DNA from: Planktothricoides raciborskii GIHE-MW2
Lineage (GTDB): Bacteria > Cyanobacteriota > Cyanobacteriia > Cyanobacteriales > Laspinemataceae
Direction: 5' to 3'
Assembly: GCF_040564635.1 (NCBI RefSeq)
Contig: NZ_CP159837.1
Coordinates: 1,119,001 to 1,183,000 of the forward strand
DNA: 64,000 nucleotides
A model generated the notes under the pieces. It saw only the letters and a list, made by a program, of their open reading frames with translations, did not search any database and had not been told where the DNA came from. The translations under genes and the position numbers were made by a program. Shown here one piece after another: positions 48,410-58,102 of this stretch (positions are counted from its first letter, which is position 1; each line of letters starts with the position of its first letter).

Positions 48410-48564
48410 TTATTGGTATGGTGCGTGTTTGCGGCGACAAACTTTAGATTTTTACCGAGATTGATAAATCCGAATAGACGCACCTTTTTATTTATAAATG
48501 ATGCGTCTAGTCGAATTTTTAGATTTTCTCGCGTCAACCCAGCCTACAAGAGTCACGCTCTTAA

Positions 48565-48843
48565 TTACAGAGACCGAGCTACCGATATAGCAAGACTGAC
48601 AAGATTTGGGTAGGCATCTCTAATTTCTTTACTTCCCCATCTATAGCCATCGTTGTGAGGATCAGAGAAGTGGATATTTTCAATATCTCCATTTTTGGAA
48701 TATTTTACAGTCCAGTGTGGATAATCGTGTGTCTGCCCTGCTCTTCTTAACAGGAAAACACGACCATCGTCGCGTTCCCTGTATTCGAGAGGATGACCTT
48801 CATCATCAGAAAAACCTGCTGATTGCCAGCTACTGTACGCCAT
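48565..48843 (-). CDS. Small protein of unknown function
   Basis: This 92-residue protein is rich in charged and aromatic residues (YRERDDGRVFLLRRAGQTHDYPHW, FSDPHNDGYRWGSKE). I recognise no family. Its position among TA modules suggests an accessory or effector-like protein, but this is not evidence of function. Base composition is similar to its neighbours. It is preceded by an AATGTTGGAAA-type repeat on the other side of its start. Confidence 0.5.
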   Translation of the reverse strand: MAYSSWQSAGFSDDEGHPLEYRERDDGRVFLLRRAGQTHDYPHWTVKYSKNGDIENIHFSDPHNDGYRWGSKEIRDAYPNLVSLAISVARSL

Positions 48844-49063
48844 TTGTTCTCTAAAATTTCTTAAGGTTTACACAGATTGATATGATTCTAATTTTCCTTA
48901 AAAATCAAAGCGTTGTCTAGGCTAAAATGCTCGATTTTGTTGGCAATTTTGTCGGCAACCCCAACTCCACCGCGTCAAAAATGTTGGAAAATGCCAGAAA
49001 ATGTTGGAAAATGCTAGGAAATGTTGGCTATAATACGGAAAATCACGAAATCTACCCGAATCC

Positions 49064-50419
49064 ATGAATCTTGATGAAGTGCTAAAAATGGCTGACGCTC
49101 TGGTGTTTGCTAAGACCGGGCAACACCTTGATGACTTGCAACAGGCGATCGCACGGGGAACTCTGCAAGGTAAGAAATACAGCGAAATTGCCCAAGAAAA
49201 GCACTGTAATGAGAGTTATGTTCGGGATGTTGGAGCAAAATTATGGCAGACACTTTCAGAGGAGTTGGGAGAAGAGGTTAAGAAATCAAATTTTCGCTCG
49301 ACAATAAAGAGGTGGCAAATCTCATTATTTTCAAATGTTGTACAAGATCACGTTCAAGCTGGTAGCATTAACTTTTGTGGACAAGCCAGACAACCACCAG
49401 ATACACCCAACCAAACCCCACAAAATCAAGCAACATCTAACCCCCAACAAAGCCCAAGTTTCCATCACGATTTAAGTGAAATGCCCAAGTTAGGCAGCTT
49501 CTATAATCGTACTGCTGAACTGGAACTACTCAAAAAGGAAATCCTCACAGAAAAAGCACAACTTTTAACCATTACTGGCATCATAGGAATGGGCAAAACC
49601 GCCCTGGGGATAAAACTTGTAGAAGAAATTAAACATGAATTTGAATATGTGATTTGGCGTAGCCTGGAAACTTGCCCGACCCTTAACCAATTGCAAAATA
49701 ATTTAACCGAAATTTTTACCCAGGGGGATAATCAAACTTCACCGTTACCCCCGATCAACCTGATGAAATATTTACAAAATCATCGCTGTTTAATTATTTT
49801 AGATGATATCCATTACCTGTTTATGCGGGGAGAATTGGCCGGTCATTATCAACCAAACTATGAGGATTATCGCAGTTTCTTTAAACAAATTAAAGAGCGA
49901 TCGCATCAAAGTTGTTTTCTCTTGATTGGTTGGGAATACCCGCGAGAAATTGCTCAAGTTAAACACCCAAATACCCCTAGCTTAATCTTGACCGGGTTAG
50001 ACACTGCATCCGCTCACCAAATTATCGCCGAACAAGGATTAGAACCGGAAGCAAACGGCTCCCGATTCATCGATCATTATCAAGGCAACCCGTTATGGTT
50101 AAAAACTGTGGCGAATTTTATGGTTGAATTAGGCTTAACCGTGACTGAGGTGTTACAAAATCAGCCTTTATTATTTCCCCAAGATTTGAAAGATATTTTA
50201 CAGCAACCGTTGGCTTACCTATCGGAACCAGAAAAGCAACTTTTATCCCTATTAGCTAAAGAAAATGAAGCGATCGCCCTGGTCAAACTATTAGAAATTG
50301 CCCCGATGCCATATGCCGATTTACTGGATATCCTACAATCTCTTTGCCGTCGTTATTGGATAGAAAAAACCGATCATCTTTATGGAATGTCACCTGTATT
50401 GAGACCGTACCAATTTTGA
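49064..50419 (+). CDS. NB-ARC ATPase with N-terminal vMAP-like HTH domain
   Basis: This 451-residue protein starts with a helical domain (1-90: MNLDEVLKMADALVFAKTG..., YSEIAQEKHCNESYVRDVGAKLW). Cyanobacterial signalling ATPases carry such a domain before NB-ARC. Walker A GIIGMGKTAL and Walker B CLIILDDIHYLF follow. The C-terminal winged-helix-like part ends YGMSPVLRPYQF and then repeat DNA begins. Many relatives carry WD40 repeats next, so this copy may be truncated. STAND ATPases of this type act in signalling or phage defence. The role here is open. Confidence 0.8.
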   Translation: MNLDEVLKMADALVFAKTGQHLDDLQQAIARGTLQGKKYSEIAQEKHCNESYVRDVGAKLWQTLSEELGEEVKKSNFRSTIKRWQISLFSNVVQDHVQAGSINFCGQARQPPDTPNQTPQNQATSNPQQSPSFHHDLSEMPKLGSFYNRTAELELLKKEILTEKAQLLTITGIIGMGKTALGIKLVEEIKHEFEYVIWRSLETCPTLNQLQNNLTEIFTQGDNQTSPLPPINLMKYLQNHRCLIILDDIHYLFMRGELAGHYQPNYEDYRSFFKQIKERSHQSCFLLIGWEYPREIAQVKHPNTPSLILTGLDTASAHQIIAEQGLEPEANGSRFIDHYQGNPLWLKTVANFMVELGLTVTEVLQNQPLLFPQDLKDILQQPLAYLSEPEKQLLSLLAKENEAIALVKLLEIAPMPYADLLDILQSLCRRYWIEKTDHLYGMSPVLRPYQF

Positions 50420-50866
50420 ATAAAAAAAGCTGAATAAAAAAAAGCGTCTATTCGGGAATGAAGATAATTAATTTGAACCCTAAATTTTACCCCTACTAAC
50501 GCACCCTACCAAAGACTTAATACCATCTTTGTCACCAAACCTTATGGCTGATAGCAACCCGGTTTCTTGGTTTCTTTGCTTGGTTGCTTCGGGAGCATCT
50601 CCATTAAATTAATCTATAAGTAGAAATACTTAGATAATTTAGGCACCAAAAGCCCCATTGAGATAGGCGCAACGATGCTTGAGTACCTGATTTCTCTTAT
50701 GGTTAAAATTGTCAAGGAATTCTAGGGATTTCTGAGACAATTTCCCAACCCTAACCCTAATAAAGAACCATAAATAACAAACAACCAACAACCAAAGAAT
50801 CCCTACCCAACAACCAATAACTAATAACCAATAACTAATAACTAATATTTAATAACTAATCAAAAA
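50420..50866. other. Gap with degenerate repeats upstream of ruvA
   Basis: It contains a GGGAATGAAGATAATTAATT-type second-family unit (50453-50513), a 65-bp unit without its left end (50521-50568) and an ACCAATAACTAATA-rich stretch (50780-50860). No gene is present. Confidence 0.65.
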
Positions 50867-51496
50867 ATGTTAAGCTATCTCAAAGGCACAGTCGTCGGCG
50901 TGCAAAAAATCGCTCCTTGTCGAGTTATTCTCACCGTAGAAGTGAATCATATCGGTTATGACTTGCAAATTCCGCCTCGGATGATGCAGCAGTTGCCCAC
51001 GAGCGTCGGGCAACCTATTCAAGTATTTACCCACTTACAAGTTCGGGAAGACCAGTGGATATTATATGGCTTTGCATCAGTAGCGGAACGGGACTTATAT
51101 CGCCAGTTAATCAGTGTGAGTGGGATTGGTTCTCAGTTGGCGATCGCCCTCCTGGATACCTTGGGCATGACGGACTTAGTGCAGGCGATCGTCACCGGCA
51201 ACACCAAAGTGCTAATTCAAACCCCTGGGGTGGGCAAAAAAACCGCTGAACGCATTGCCTTGGAACTCAGAACCAAGCTGGCAGAATGGCATCAGCGATC
51301 GGGTTTATCGACCACAGCCACTCCAGGGCTAAACCCAGCCCTCCAAGAGGATATAGAAATGACCTTACTCGCTTTGGGATATACCCCCAGTGAAGTCATG
51401 GCTACTCTGACCAGTCTCAGCCGAGATCCGCATTTATCGGCGGATACCGATGCGGATGAGTGGATTAGACAGGCGATCGCGCTTCTCAGTCAATAA
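50867..51496 (+). CDS. ruvA: Holliday junction branch-migration protein RuvA
   Basis: The 209-residue length is standard. It has the N-terminal OB domain MLSYLKGTVVGVQK... with YDLQIP, helix-hairpin-helix motifs VSGIGSQLAIALLDT and TPGVGKKTAERIALELR, and the C-terminal RuvB-contacting domain (EDIEMTLLALGYTPSEV). It binds four-way junctions and loads RuvB. It starts with MLSYL, typical of cyanobacterial RuvA. Confidence 0.96.
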   Translation: MLSYLKGTVVGVQKIAPCRVILTVEVNHIGYDLQIPPRMMQQLPTSVGQPIQVFTHLQVREDQWILYGFASVAERDLYRQLISVSGIGSQLAIALLDTLGMTDLVQAIVTGNTKVLIQTPGVGKKTAERIALELRTKLAEWHQRSGLSTTATPGLNPALQEDIEMTLLALGYTPSEVMATLTSLSRDPHLSADTDADEWIRQAIALLSQ

Positions 51497-51503
51497 TTGT
51501 CAT

Positions 51504-51580
51504 TTGTTGATTGTTGATTGTTGATTGTTGATTGTTGATTGTTGATTGTTGTTGGTTGGTTGTTGGTTGGTTGTTGGTTG
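51504..51580. repeat. Heptamer GATTGTT and GTTGGTT-type tandem repeats
   Basis: About six GATTGTT heptamers (51504-51549) run into GTTGGTTGGTT units. This short tandemly repeated array sits directly after ruvA. Confidence 0.9.
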
Positions 51581-51703
51581 GGGTGTGGGGGGGGAAAGTG
51601 ATGCATTGAAAAGTGATGCATTGAAAAGTGAAAAGTCGTAGGGGCGAATGGCCATATAGCCTGACGGCATGGGCTTCGCAAGGACGCCCGTACAAAAGAA
51701 ATA

Positions 51704-51764
51704 TCACTATTCACTATTCACTATTCATTATTCACTATTCACTATTCACTATTCACTATTCACT
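51704..51764. repeat. Heptamer ATTCACT tandem repeat, about 8 copies
   Basis: ATTCACT repeats with one variant (ATTCATT) for about 60 bases. It is the second heptamer array in the ruvA-rpsO gap (51497-51956). That gap also has a CTCTTACCCTGAGCCTGCCG element and the CACACCGATGGCGGCCCCA block, and holds no gene. Confidence 0.9.
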
Positions 51765-51956
51765 ACACCTCTTACCCTGAGCCTGCCGAAGGGCTACACC
51801 CTCTCTTCCCCCTACACCCCACACCGATGGCGGCCCCACACCCCAAAACCGCGCTTTCACAAAAAAATCAGGCAAATAGATGAAAACCCCTAGACCCAAT
51901 CGAAAAGAATTTGCTATGATTAAAAATTGCTGTTTTAGAAAAATCAAAAAAAATCA

Positions 51957-52226
51957 ATGGGTTTGCCACAACCAGTCAAACAACAAATCATCAACGAATA
52001 CCAAAAGCATGAAACGGACACCGGATCCGCTGATTTGCAGGTTGCCATTCTCACCGAAAGAGTCAAACAACTCAGCCAACACCTAGAAAATAATCCCAAA
52101 GATTACGCTTGCCGTCGAGGACTTCTAAAAGTGATTGGCCAGAGAAAGCGGTTGCTGTCCTATATACTAAACGAAGACCGGGCGCGGTATCAGGCACTGA
52201 TTGCCCGCCTCGGCATTCGTGGTTAA
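51957..52226 (+). CDS. rpsO: Ribosomal protein S15
   Basis: This 89-residue protein has ETDTGSADLQVAILTERVKQLSQHL and NPKDYACRRGLLKVIGQRKRLLSYI, the S15 rRNA-binding pattern. It is a 30S subunit protein binding 16S rRNA. The next gene follows after 23 bp. Confidence 0.97.
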   Translation: MGLPQPVKQQIINEYQKHETDTGSADLQVAILTERVKQLSQHLENNPKDYACRRGLLKVIGQRKRLLSYILNEDRARYQALIARLGIRG

Positions 52227-52249
52227 GTGGTTAAACAGTAACAAAACTT

Positions 52250-52744
52250 ATGTCGTCGGAATCAACACGCGATCGCTTACCCTTTGAACCCGGTAAACGA
52301 AAAAAATCAGCCAAAAAAGCCGCTGATCGGGCAACAGAGCAAAATCAACCATCACGTCCCACTGCCAAAGCAGAAGCCACCAACAACCCACCCAGTAAGG
52401 CGATCGCCAAAGAGGACAGGGCAATCCCGGAAGTTGTCAGCAATCGCATGATCCGCCGGATGGCGATTTTATGTGGAATACCTTCCGCTTTGGGGATGGC
52501 TACGTTTATCGTTAGCTATTGGATTACGATCAATGAAATTTTTGAGCTACCGAATACAGCGGTGGTGTTGGTGAGTTTGGGCTTTTTTGGCTTGGGCGTC
52601 TTAGGGTTAAGCTATGGCGTTTTGTCGGCGTCTTGGGATCCTGAAATATCTGGAAGCCTGGTAGGGTGGAGCGAATTTACCACAAATTTGGGACGAATGA
52701 CCCAAGCATGGCGGACGGCAAAAGAAAAACGTCAACAAAATTAG
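52250..52744 (+). CDS. pam68: PAM68-family photosystem II assembly factor
   Basis: This 164-residue protein has a basic, Lys/Ala-rich N-terminus, then IPEVVSNRMIRRMAILCGIP and two transmembrane helices, and ends GSLVGWSEFTTNLGRMTQAW. This matches the DUF3464/PAM68 family needed for photosystem II assembly and CP43/CP47 insertion. It is 23 bp after rpsO and probably co-transcribed with it. Confidence 0.93.
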   Translation: MSSESTRDRLPFEPGKRKKSAKKAADRATEQNQPSRPTAKAEATNNPPSKAIAKEDRAIPEVVSNRMIRRMAILCGIPSALGMATFIVSYWITINEIFELPNTAVVLVSLGFFGLGVLGLSYGVLSASWDPEISGSLVGWSEFTTNLGRMTQAWRTAKEKRQQN

Positions 52745-52994
52745 TTGTCATCAGTCAAATCACCAGTAAATGTTGGGTTGGCAGAGTCAATCGTCAACAC
52801 TCAACATCTAACCGTCAAATAAAGATATACAAGACTTACGCATCAGGGTTTGACCGTTGCTGAATCTGATGAGGTGGTAAAAACATACCGCCCCCTGCGG
52901 ATCAGCCGATACCATGCGTAAGTCTTCGTTTATTAGGGCTGCGATCGATAAAATAGATGACAAAGGACGTAGCAACACAAAAATTGAGAAATTT

Positions 52995-54059
52995 ATGATT
53001 ATCGTCACAAAAGTCGGGACTCCACCAGCGGAGATTGATCGGATTAATGAAGAACTGAGAACCAAATGGGGACTAACACCAGAAAATATTGTTGGTCGCT
53101 ACAAAGTGGTGATTGGTCTGGTGGGAGATACCGTTGACCTAGACCGAGAAGTTCTCCAAGAAATTAGTCCTTGGATCGAGCAAGTTTTGCGAGTCGAACA
53201 GCCGTTTAAACGAGCGAGTCGTGAGTTTCGCCAAGGGGAAGCCAGCGATGTAGTGGTGCCTACCCCCGCCGGGTCGGTGATTTTTGGCGAAAATCAGCCT
53301 TTGGTGACAATCGCTGGGCCTTGTTCCGTGGAAAATGAGGAAATGATTGTGGAGACGGCACTGCGAGTCAAGGCTGCCGGTGCCCAGTTTCTCCGGGGGG
53401 GTGCCTATAAACCCCGCACTTCCCCTTATGCGTTTCAAGGACATGGAGAAAGTGCCCTCGGTTTACTGGCAGCGGCAAGAGACGCCAGTGGTCTGGGGAT
53501 TATTACGGAAGTGATGGATGCAGCGGATCTAGAAAAGATTGCGGAAGTAGCAGATGTGATCCAGGTGGGGGCGCGAAATATGCAGAATTTCGCGTTGCTG
53601 AAAAAAGTGGGCAGTCAAAATAAACCCGTGTTGCTGAAACGAGGGATGTCAGCGACGATTGAGGAGTGGTTGATGGCCGCTGAGTATATTTTGGCCGCCG
53701 GAAATTCCCAGGTGATTTTGTGTGAACGGGGGATTCGCACCTTTGACCGGGACTATACGCGCAATACTTTGGATTTGTCGGTGATTCCGGTGTTGCGATC
53801 GCTCACTCACCTGCCGATTTGCATTGACCCCAGTCATGGAACTGGTAAGTGGGAATATGTGCCTTCAATGGCAATGGCAGCGATCGCGGCGGGAACGGAT
53901 GCTTTAATGATCGAAGTGCATCCAACGCCCAATAAAGCCCTATCCGATGGCCCACAATCTTTAACCCCAGCAAAATTTGACAAACTGATGCAAGACCTGT
54001 CTGTAATTGGCAAAGCGGTGGGGCGTTGGCCGCAGCAAAAAACACCAGTTTTAGCCTAA
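52995..54059 (+). CDS. aroF: 3-deoxy-7-phosphoheptulonate synthase (DAHP synthase)
   Basis: I chose ATG 52995 (MIIVTKVGTPPAEIDRINEEL), which gives 354 residues, because the frame upstream to 52914 has no family match. The N-terminal ferredoxin-like domain precedes the TIM barrel with IAGPCSVENEEMIV, GGAYKPRTSPY, VGARNMQN and ICIDPSHGTG. This is the AroF/AroG(II-beta-like) first enzyme of the shikimate pathway, condensing PEP and erythrose 4-phosphate. Confidence 0.95.
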   Translation: MIIVTKVGTPPAEIDRINEELRTKWGLTPENIVGRYKVVIGLVGDTVDLDREVLQEISPWIEQVLRVEQPFKRASREFRQGEASDVVVPTPAGSVIFGENQPLVTIAGPCSVENEEMIVETALRVKAAGAQFLRGGAYKPRTSPYAFQGHGESALGLLAAARDASGLGIITEVMDAADLEKIAEVADVIQVGARNMQNFALLKKVGSQNKPVLLKRGMSATIEEWLMAAEYILAAGNSQVILCERGIRTFDRDYTRNTLDLSVIPVLRSLTHLPICIDPSHGTGKWEYVPSMAMAAIAAGTDALMIEVHPTPNKALSDGPQSLTPAKFDKLMQDLSVIGKAVGRWPQQKTPVLA

Positions 54060-54186
54060 TTTTCTAGGGCTGAAATGGCTAATTTCAGCAATTAATTTGG
54101 TAATTTTACCAGATTCACGGACACGGAAAAAGCCCGTGTCCTTATTTTTACACCATATTATTCTATCCCATTCAAATATCTTTAAT

Positions 54187-55332
54187 TCACAGCTTTTTAT
54201 ATTGTAAAGACCGCAGAAAATTGACTTGATTTTCTACTTTTTGAAGAAGCTGATTCAGCACGGGTAAAGAGTCTAATTCTCTGGGCATAAGATCGGGATT
54301 ATTCCGAGCATTTCGCTCTAGTTGGTTAATTTTATATTCAAGTTGATGGGCTAATCGTAAAGCATCTCGACTCAAAGCCACAATTTGTTGCTGTTGATAG
54401 AATTTTAAAGCTGCTCCCCGTAAAACTTGCAGAGTCGCTTCTTCCCCATTCACCCCAGGCATAATCCTTAAGCGTAATAATAAATCCGCATTTTGATAAG
54501 AACGTAAAATTTCCACTTGTTTCGGTTCTTTGACCGGCATTAAACTTAAATTAACTAAGCGCTTAAATTCATTCAGGGTACTTTGAAATAAAGGTTCAGA
54601 CATATTAGATAATACCGATTGCACCACCCCATTTTGACTCCAAAGAATTCGGCCTTTTTGCATTTGTCGCTCGAAGTATAAGCGACCAATTCCTCCTTGT
54701 AAAACTCTGGCTAATAATTCTTGCAGGAGTTGATTGGGTGGTAAATGCGCCAGTGACTCAAGATCCTTACCTAAATGAACGGAATGCACCGTTAAAACTG
54801 GCAATTCATTCAGGGATGGGGAGACCCCAGGAGGAACTTTTATTTCCGGCGGCTTGTTGAGGCGACGGGCGGCGGCTATTTGTTGTTCAGTCCGCACCAA
54901 ATTCCCCGCCGGATTATAAACTAAAGCCGATTCATTATTTTGATTAACTGGAGGTTCGCTTTCCTGCTCTTTAGCATATTTGCTCGGACTGGGTTTGGCG
55001 GCAGCAGCGCTCGATACCGCAGCATGGCGAGAATGAGAATATTTTAAATAAGCGGAAAGGGTGTCACTATGCACTTTGGATTCTAAAGATTTTGGCACCA
55101 AGGAACAATTTACATAGCTCAAAATTCGTCGCACATAATCAAGGGCAGAGACATCTTTAGGATCGACCATACCAAGATGGAGGCGACTTCCCTGGATCGA
55201 TAAAGGCAGGACTTGATAGTAAAGACAGACTTCAAACGGCAGGATGCTATCAATCAACTGGAATATTTGCTGAGAATCAATTCGGGCAGACCCGTCACTT
55301 GGAGATGGGGATGGTATAGGCATAGATGGCAT
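54187..55332 (-). CDS. GspE/PilB N-terminal (MshEN) domain protein
   Basis: This 381-residue protein has a segment of about 100 residues (IFQLIDSILPFEVCLYYQVLPLS..., LHLGMVDPKDVSALDYVRRILSY) that matches the GspE/PilB N-terminal fold. This is the region that binds c-di-GMP in MshE-type ATPases. A Ser/Ala/Pro-rich linker and a second helical domain (about 175-300) follow. There is no Walker motif, so it is not itself an ATPase. A role in type IV pilus regulation is inferred. Confidence 0.75.
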   Translation of the reverse strand: MPSMPIPSPSPSDGSARIDSQQIFQLIDSILPFEVCLYYQVLPLSIQGSRLHLGMVDPKDVSALDYVRRILSYVNCSLVPKSLESKVHSDTLSAYLKYSHSRHAAVSSAAAAKPSPSKYAKEQESEPPVNQNNESALVYNPAGNLVRTEQQIAAARRLNKPPEIKVPPGVSPSLNELPVLTVHSVHLGKDLESLAHLPPNQLLQELLARVLQGGIGRLYFERQMQKGRILWSQNGVVQSVLSNMSEPLFQSTLNEFKRLVNLSLMPVKEPKQVEILRSYQNADLLLRLRIMPGVNGEEATLQVLRGAALKFYQQQQIVALSRDALRLAHQLEYKINQLERNARNNPDLMPRELDSLPVLNQLLQKVENQVNFLRSLQYKKL

Positions 55333-55666
55333 GATTTTAAATTCAACTGAGGCAAAACTTTCGGTGACACCAATCGCAGGTATATACCGCTGGCTTTATT
55401 TTCTCAGGATAAAATTTGCGATGATATACCTCCGACCCAAGGATGTTGAATGCTAGGGAGTCGGTCAGAGGGTAGAGAGATTGGACTGACATATTCGTGA
55501 GGCTTTTCAGGTTAAGTCTCACGCCTACGATCGCCACGTCAGGAGAATCAGCGAGGTTTGGAACAGGGTTCCGATCCTGGATTCATCAGGAATCGGACAT
55601 GGATGTACCCGCATCCCATAAAAAGTGATCGGGTTTACTTAGTGTATCAAGAACCAATTTTCCCGA

Positions 55667-56794
55667 TCAGGAATTTCTTACGGATTGGGCGGTTAAATAC
55701 AGTTGAGTCCATTCGGTCAATACTTGAGAAGTTTTTAGATGTAAAGAAGTCGCGATCGCCTTGATGGGTTGACCGGCTTTTAACTGGGATAAGACCTGCC
55801 GTTGGATCGGGGTGAGACTATCTAGATATTTCTGCCATTGAGTTGGGGTCAAACCCAGGCTATGTTCGGTTAGAGAGGTTTGCAGCCAGTTGGTGACTAA
55901 CTCTGGTTGAATTTTCAGGCTAAAAATCCGCATGGCATGGTAGCTGATTTTTTCCCGTAAACGATAAATTTGTTTGATCGGCAGGTTGAGTTCTTGGGCG
56001 ATCGCCTCTTGGGAACGACCTTGCAAATACAGATGCAGCCATTTAGCCGCCATCGGATCGACTTTTTTGGCTAAATAATCGGCAAATTCTTCACAGACCG
56101 CTTGACGCAGACGCTGTTGTTCTTCCCAGGCTTGTCGATCTTCATATTGGGCGATCGCTTGTTCATCCAGGAGGCTTACAGGGTCATCACTGTCATCGGT
56201 GGTAATCTCTTGGGAGACTAAGCGAATTAACTCGGTATCGGGTACATGGGTGAGTCCAGCGCGTCCCGACTGGCGCAGATAGTTAAAAAAGCGATAGGTC
56301 AAGAGGGGCTGGTTGCGGACTGGACGCAGACAATATTCTTCGAGGCTTGCCAGTAATAAGGCATTGCGTAACCGGGAATCTTCCGTGCATTGACCGATCC
56401 AGGTTACTTGTTTTTGCATATAGCGATCGCGCTGACAAAGTTCTTGGACAACTTCTTGGATCACGTCTACCACCGTGCGCTGGCGATCGCGACTCAAAGC
56501 CACCCAAGTGCGGATCTTATTGCGAACTAAAAATAAACTGGCCAAGCGACGAATTAACTGGTTATACCCTTGGGTCATGGGTACGCCCAAATAACGCTGT
56601 TGTAAAATTCTCCAGCGGTAATCCATCCCCTGAGAAATCACCAAAAGCTCTTGATCGTTCAAGTGATTCAGCCGTTCTGGGTTTTCGCCTAACAGCCAGC
56701 GGATCATCCCATCATAACTGCTTTGATATTCTGGAGCCTCCCGCAACAGGCGCGATCGCCAATCTTGTGTCAGCTTTTCTTCAACCAATATCAT
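55667..56794 (-). CDS. HetZ-related protein
   Basis: This 375-residue protein has IRTWVALSRDRQRTVVDVIQEVVQEL, EEYCLRPVRNQPLLTYRFFNYLRQSGRAGL and a C-terminal HTH (QEAIAQELNLPIKQIYRLREKI). From memory this fits the HetZ-related family 2 of cyanobacteria. HetZ controls heterocyst differentiation, but these paralogues also occur in non-heterocystous species. It is likely a transcriptional regulator. A second HTH-like region lies at the C-terminus (IKAIATSLHLKTSQVLTEW). Confidence 0.75.
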   Translation of the reverse strand: MILVEEKLTQDWRSRLLREAPEYQSSYDGMIRWLLGENPERLNHLNDQELLVISQGMDYRWRILQQRYLGVPMTQGYNQLIRRLASLFLVRNKIRTWVALSRDRQRTVVDVIQEVVQELCQRDRYMQKQVTWIGQCTEDSRLRNALLLASLEEYCLRPVRNQPLLTYRFFNYLRQSGRAGLTHVPDTELIRLVSQEITTDDSDDPVSLLDEQAIAQYEDRQAWEEQQRLRQAVCEEFADYLAKKVDPMAAKWLHLYLQGRSQEAIAQELNLPIKQIYRLREKISYHAMRIFSLKIQPELVTNWLQTSLTEHSLGLTPTQWQKYLDSLTPIQRQVLSQLKAGQPIKAIATSLHLKTSQVLTEWTQLYLTAQSVRNS

Positions 56795-57286
56795 ACCGAT
56801 TGCACTCCTTCCTCACCAGTCCAAGCTCTGCTGATTCTAATCTCTCATATATTTTTCCTTGTCGGTTGCGGCAAACACGCAATCAATAGCGTAATTAGCG
56901 CATAAGTCAGATGTAGTGGCGATCAAATTCAAAATGGTTTGAAAAGATTTGAAAATGATGGGAAGCTGGCAACGGATACCCCTCAAAATCCCGATCCGGA
57001 ATTTTTTTATACCCTTTGAATACCGAATTGTAGATCCGTCAGGTATGGGATAAACCATCAATCAGGGGTTAATTGCGTCGAATTTGGTAGGATAATGGTA
57101 GGATAAATGGCGATGAATAGAAATTGATAATTTTCCGGCGAAAAAACTTGGTTTTAATCAACAGAGGACTTACTCATCAAACCCTAGAAGCTGACTGAGT
57201 TTTACTGCTACTCTCGCTCCCAGATTTATTTTTGGTTTAAATCTGAGAGCGGTGTAAGTCCAATTAATTGTCAAGAAAAACAGCCT
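56795..57286. other. Intergenic region, no gene seen
   Basis: These 492 bp between two minus-strand genes have short TTTGAAAA repeats near 56930-56960 and no open frame with protein character. Confidence 0.55.
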
Positions 57287-58102
57287 TCAGGGGTTAAATT
57301 TTGCCCATGGGACAAAGGGTTGAAAAATTCGCACTAATTCTGGTTTAGCCACAACTAATGTCGGAAAATTGCGATCGCTATAATCGTGACCCGGTTTCAG
57401 GGGAAAAATCTGGGCATTATCCAAAGGTTGCCACACTCCTCCTGCCGCTTGGACAATTGGATAAGCCCCACAAATATCCCAAACTTTGGGGGTTGCTTCG
57501 ACTCCGCCAATAGTTGAACCGGCGGCCACGCAGAGAAAATTGTAACTCGCGACGCCTAATAAGCGAATTTTGCAGGGAAAAGGATGCTGGACTATCGGAA
57601 TACTGCGAGAACAAAAATTAAAAAAGTGATTGTGAGTCGGTTCATCAGCGCAAGTTTCGATCGGGCGATTATTGCGAAACGCACCCCTAGGCCCTTTTAG
57701 ATCTGTTTGGCCATACCAAAAGCCATGAAAAGAAGTTCCCAATGGGGGCATATAGATGTAACCAAACACGGGAATGCCACGATAAAGTAATCCCAAAGAA
57801 ATCCCCCACAGGGGAATGCCACGGGCAAAGTTGGTGGTGCCATCAAGCGGATCGACGACCCAACACCATTCGGAATTAGGGAATATCCGCTGGCTTTCCT
57901 CGCTCAAAATCCCATGATCGGGAAAATGAAATGCGATCGCCTTGCACAATTCTTCATCAGCCCATTTATCTGATTGGGTAATTAAACTCCCATCTTTCTT
58001 TTCCGAAGGCTGAACCTGGCCAAAATCCGCAAGCAGTTCACTGCCCACTTTGTTACAGGTGGTCTTGGCAAAATTTAAGACTTGATCCCAAAAATCTTTC
58101 AT
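57287..58102 (-). CDS. Inositol monophosphatase family protein
   Basis: This 271-residue protein has ILSEES (65-70), VVDPLDGTTNF (82-92) and WDICGAYPIVQAAGG (about 208). These are the three metal-binding motifs of the IMPase superfamily. In cyanobacteria such proteins act as inositol- or histidinol-phosphatases, and the exact substrate is undecided. The GIPLWGISLGLLYRGIP context is normal. Confidence 0.92.
   Translation of the reverse strand: MKDFWDQVLNFAKTTCNKVGSELLADFGQVQPSEKKDGSLITQSDKWADEELCKAIAFHFPDHGILSEESQRIFPNSEWCWVVDPLDGTTNFARGIPLWGISLGLLYRGIPVFGYIYMPPLGTSFHGFWYGQTDLKGPRGAFRNNRPIETCADEPTHNHFFNFCSRSIPIVQHPFPCKIRLLGVASYNFLCVAAGSTIGGVEATPKVWDICGAYPIVQAAGGVWQPLDNAQIFPLKPGHDYSDRNFPTLVVAKPELVRIFQPFVPWAKFNP

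Larger units (their letters stand above)
48189..48564. other. Gap filled by repeats
   Basis: It contains two palindrome-ended units (48251-48306 short; 48345-48409 canonical) and a GGTGCGTGTTTGCGGCGA-type element from about 48415. No gene is supported. Confidence 0.75.
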
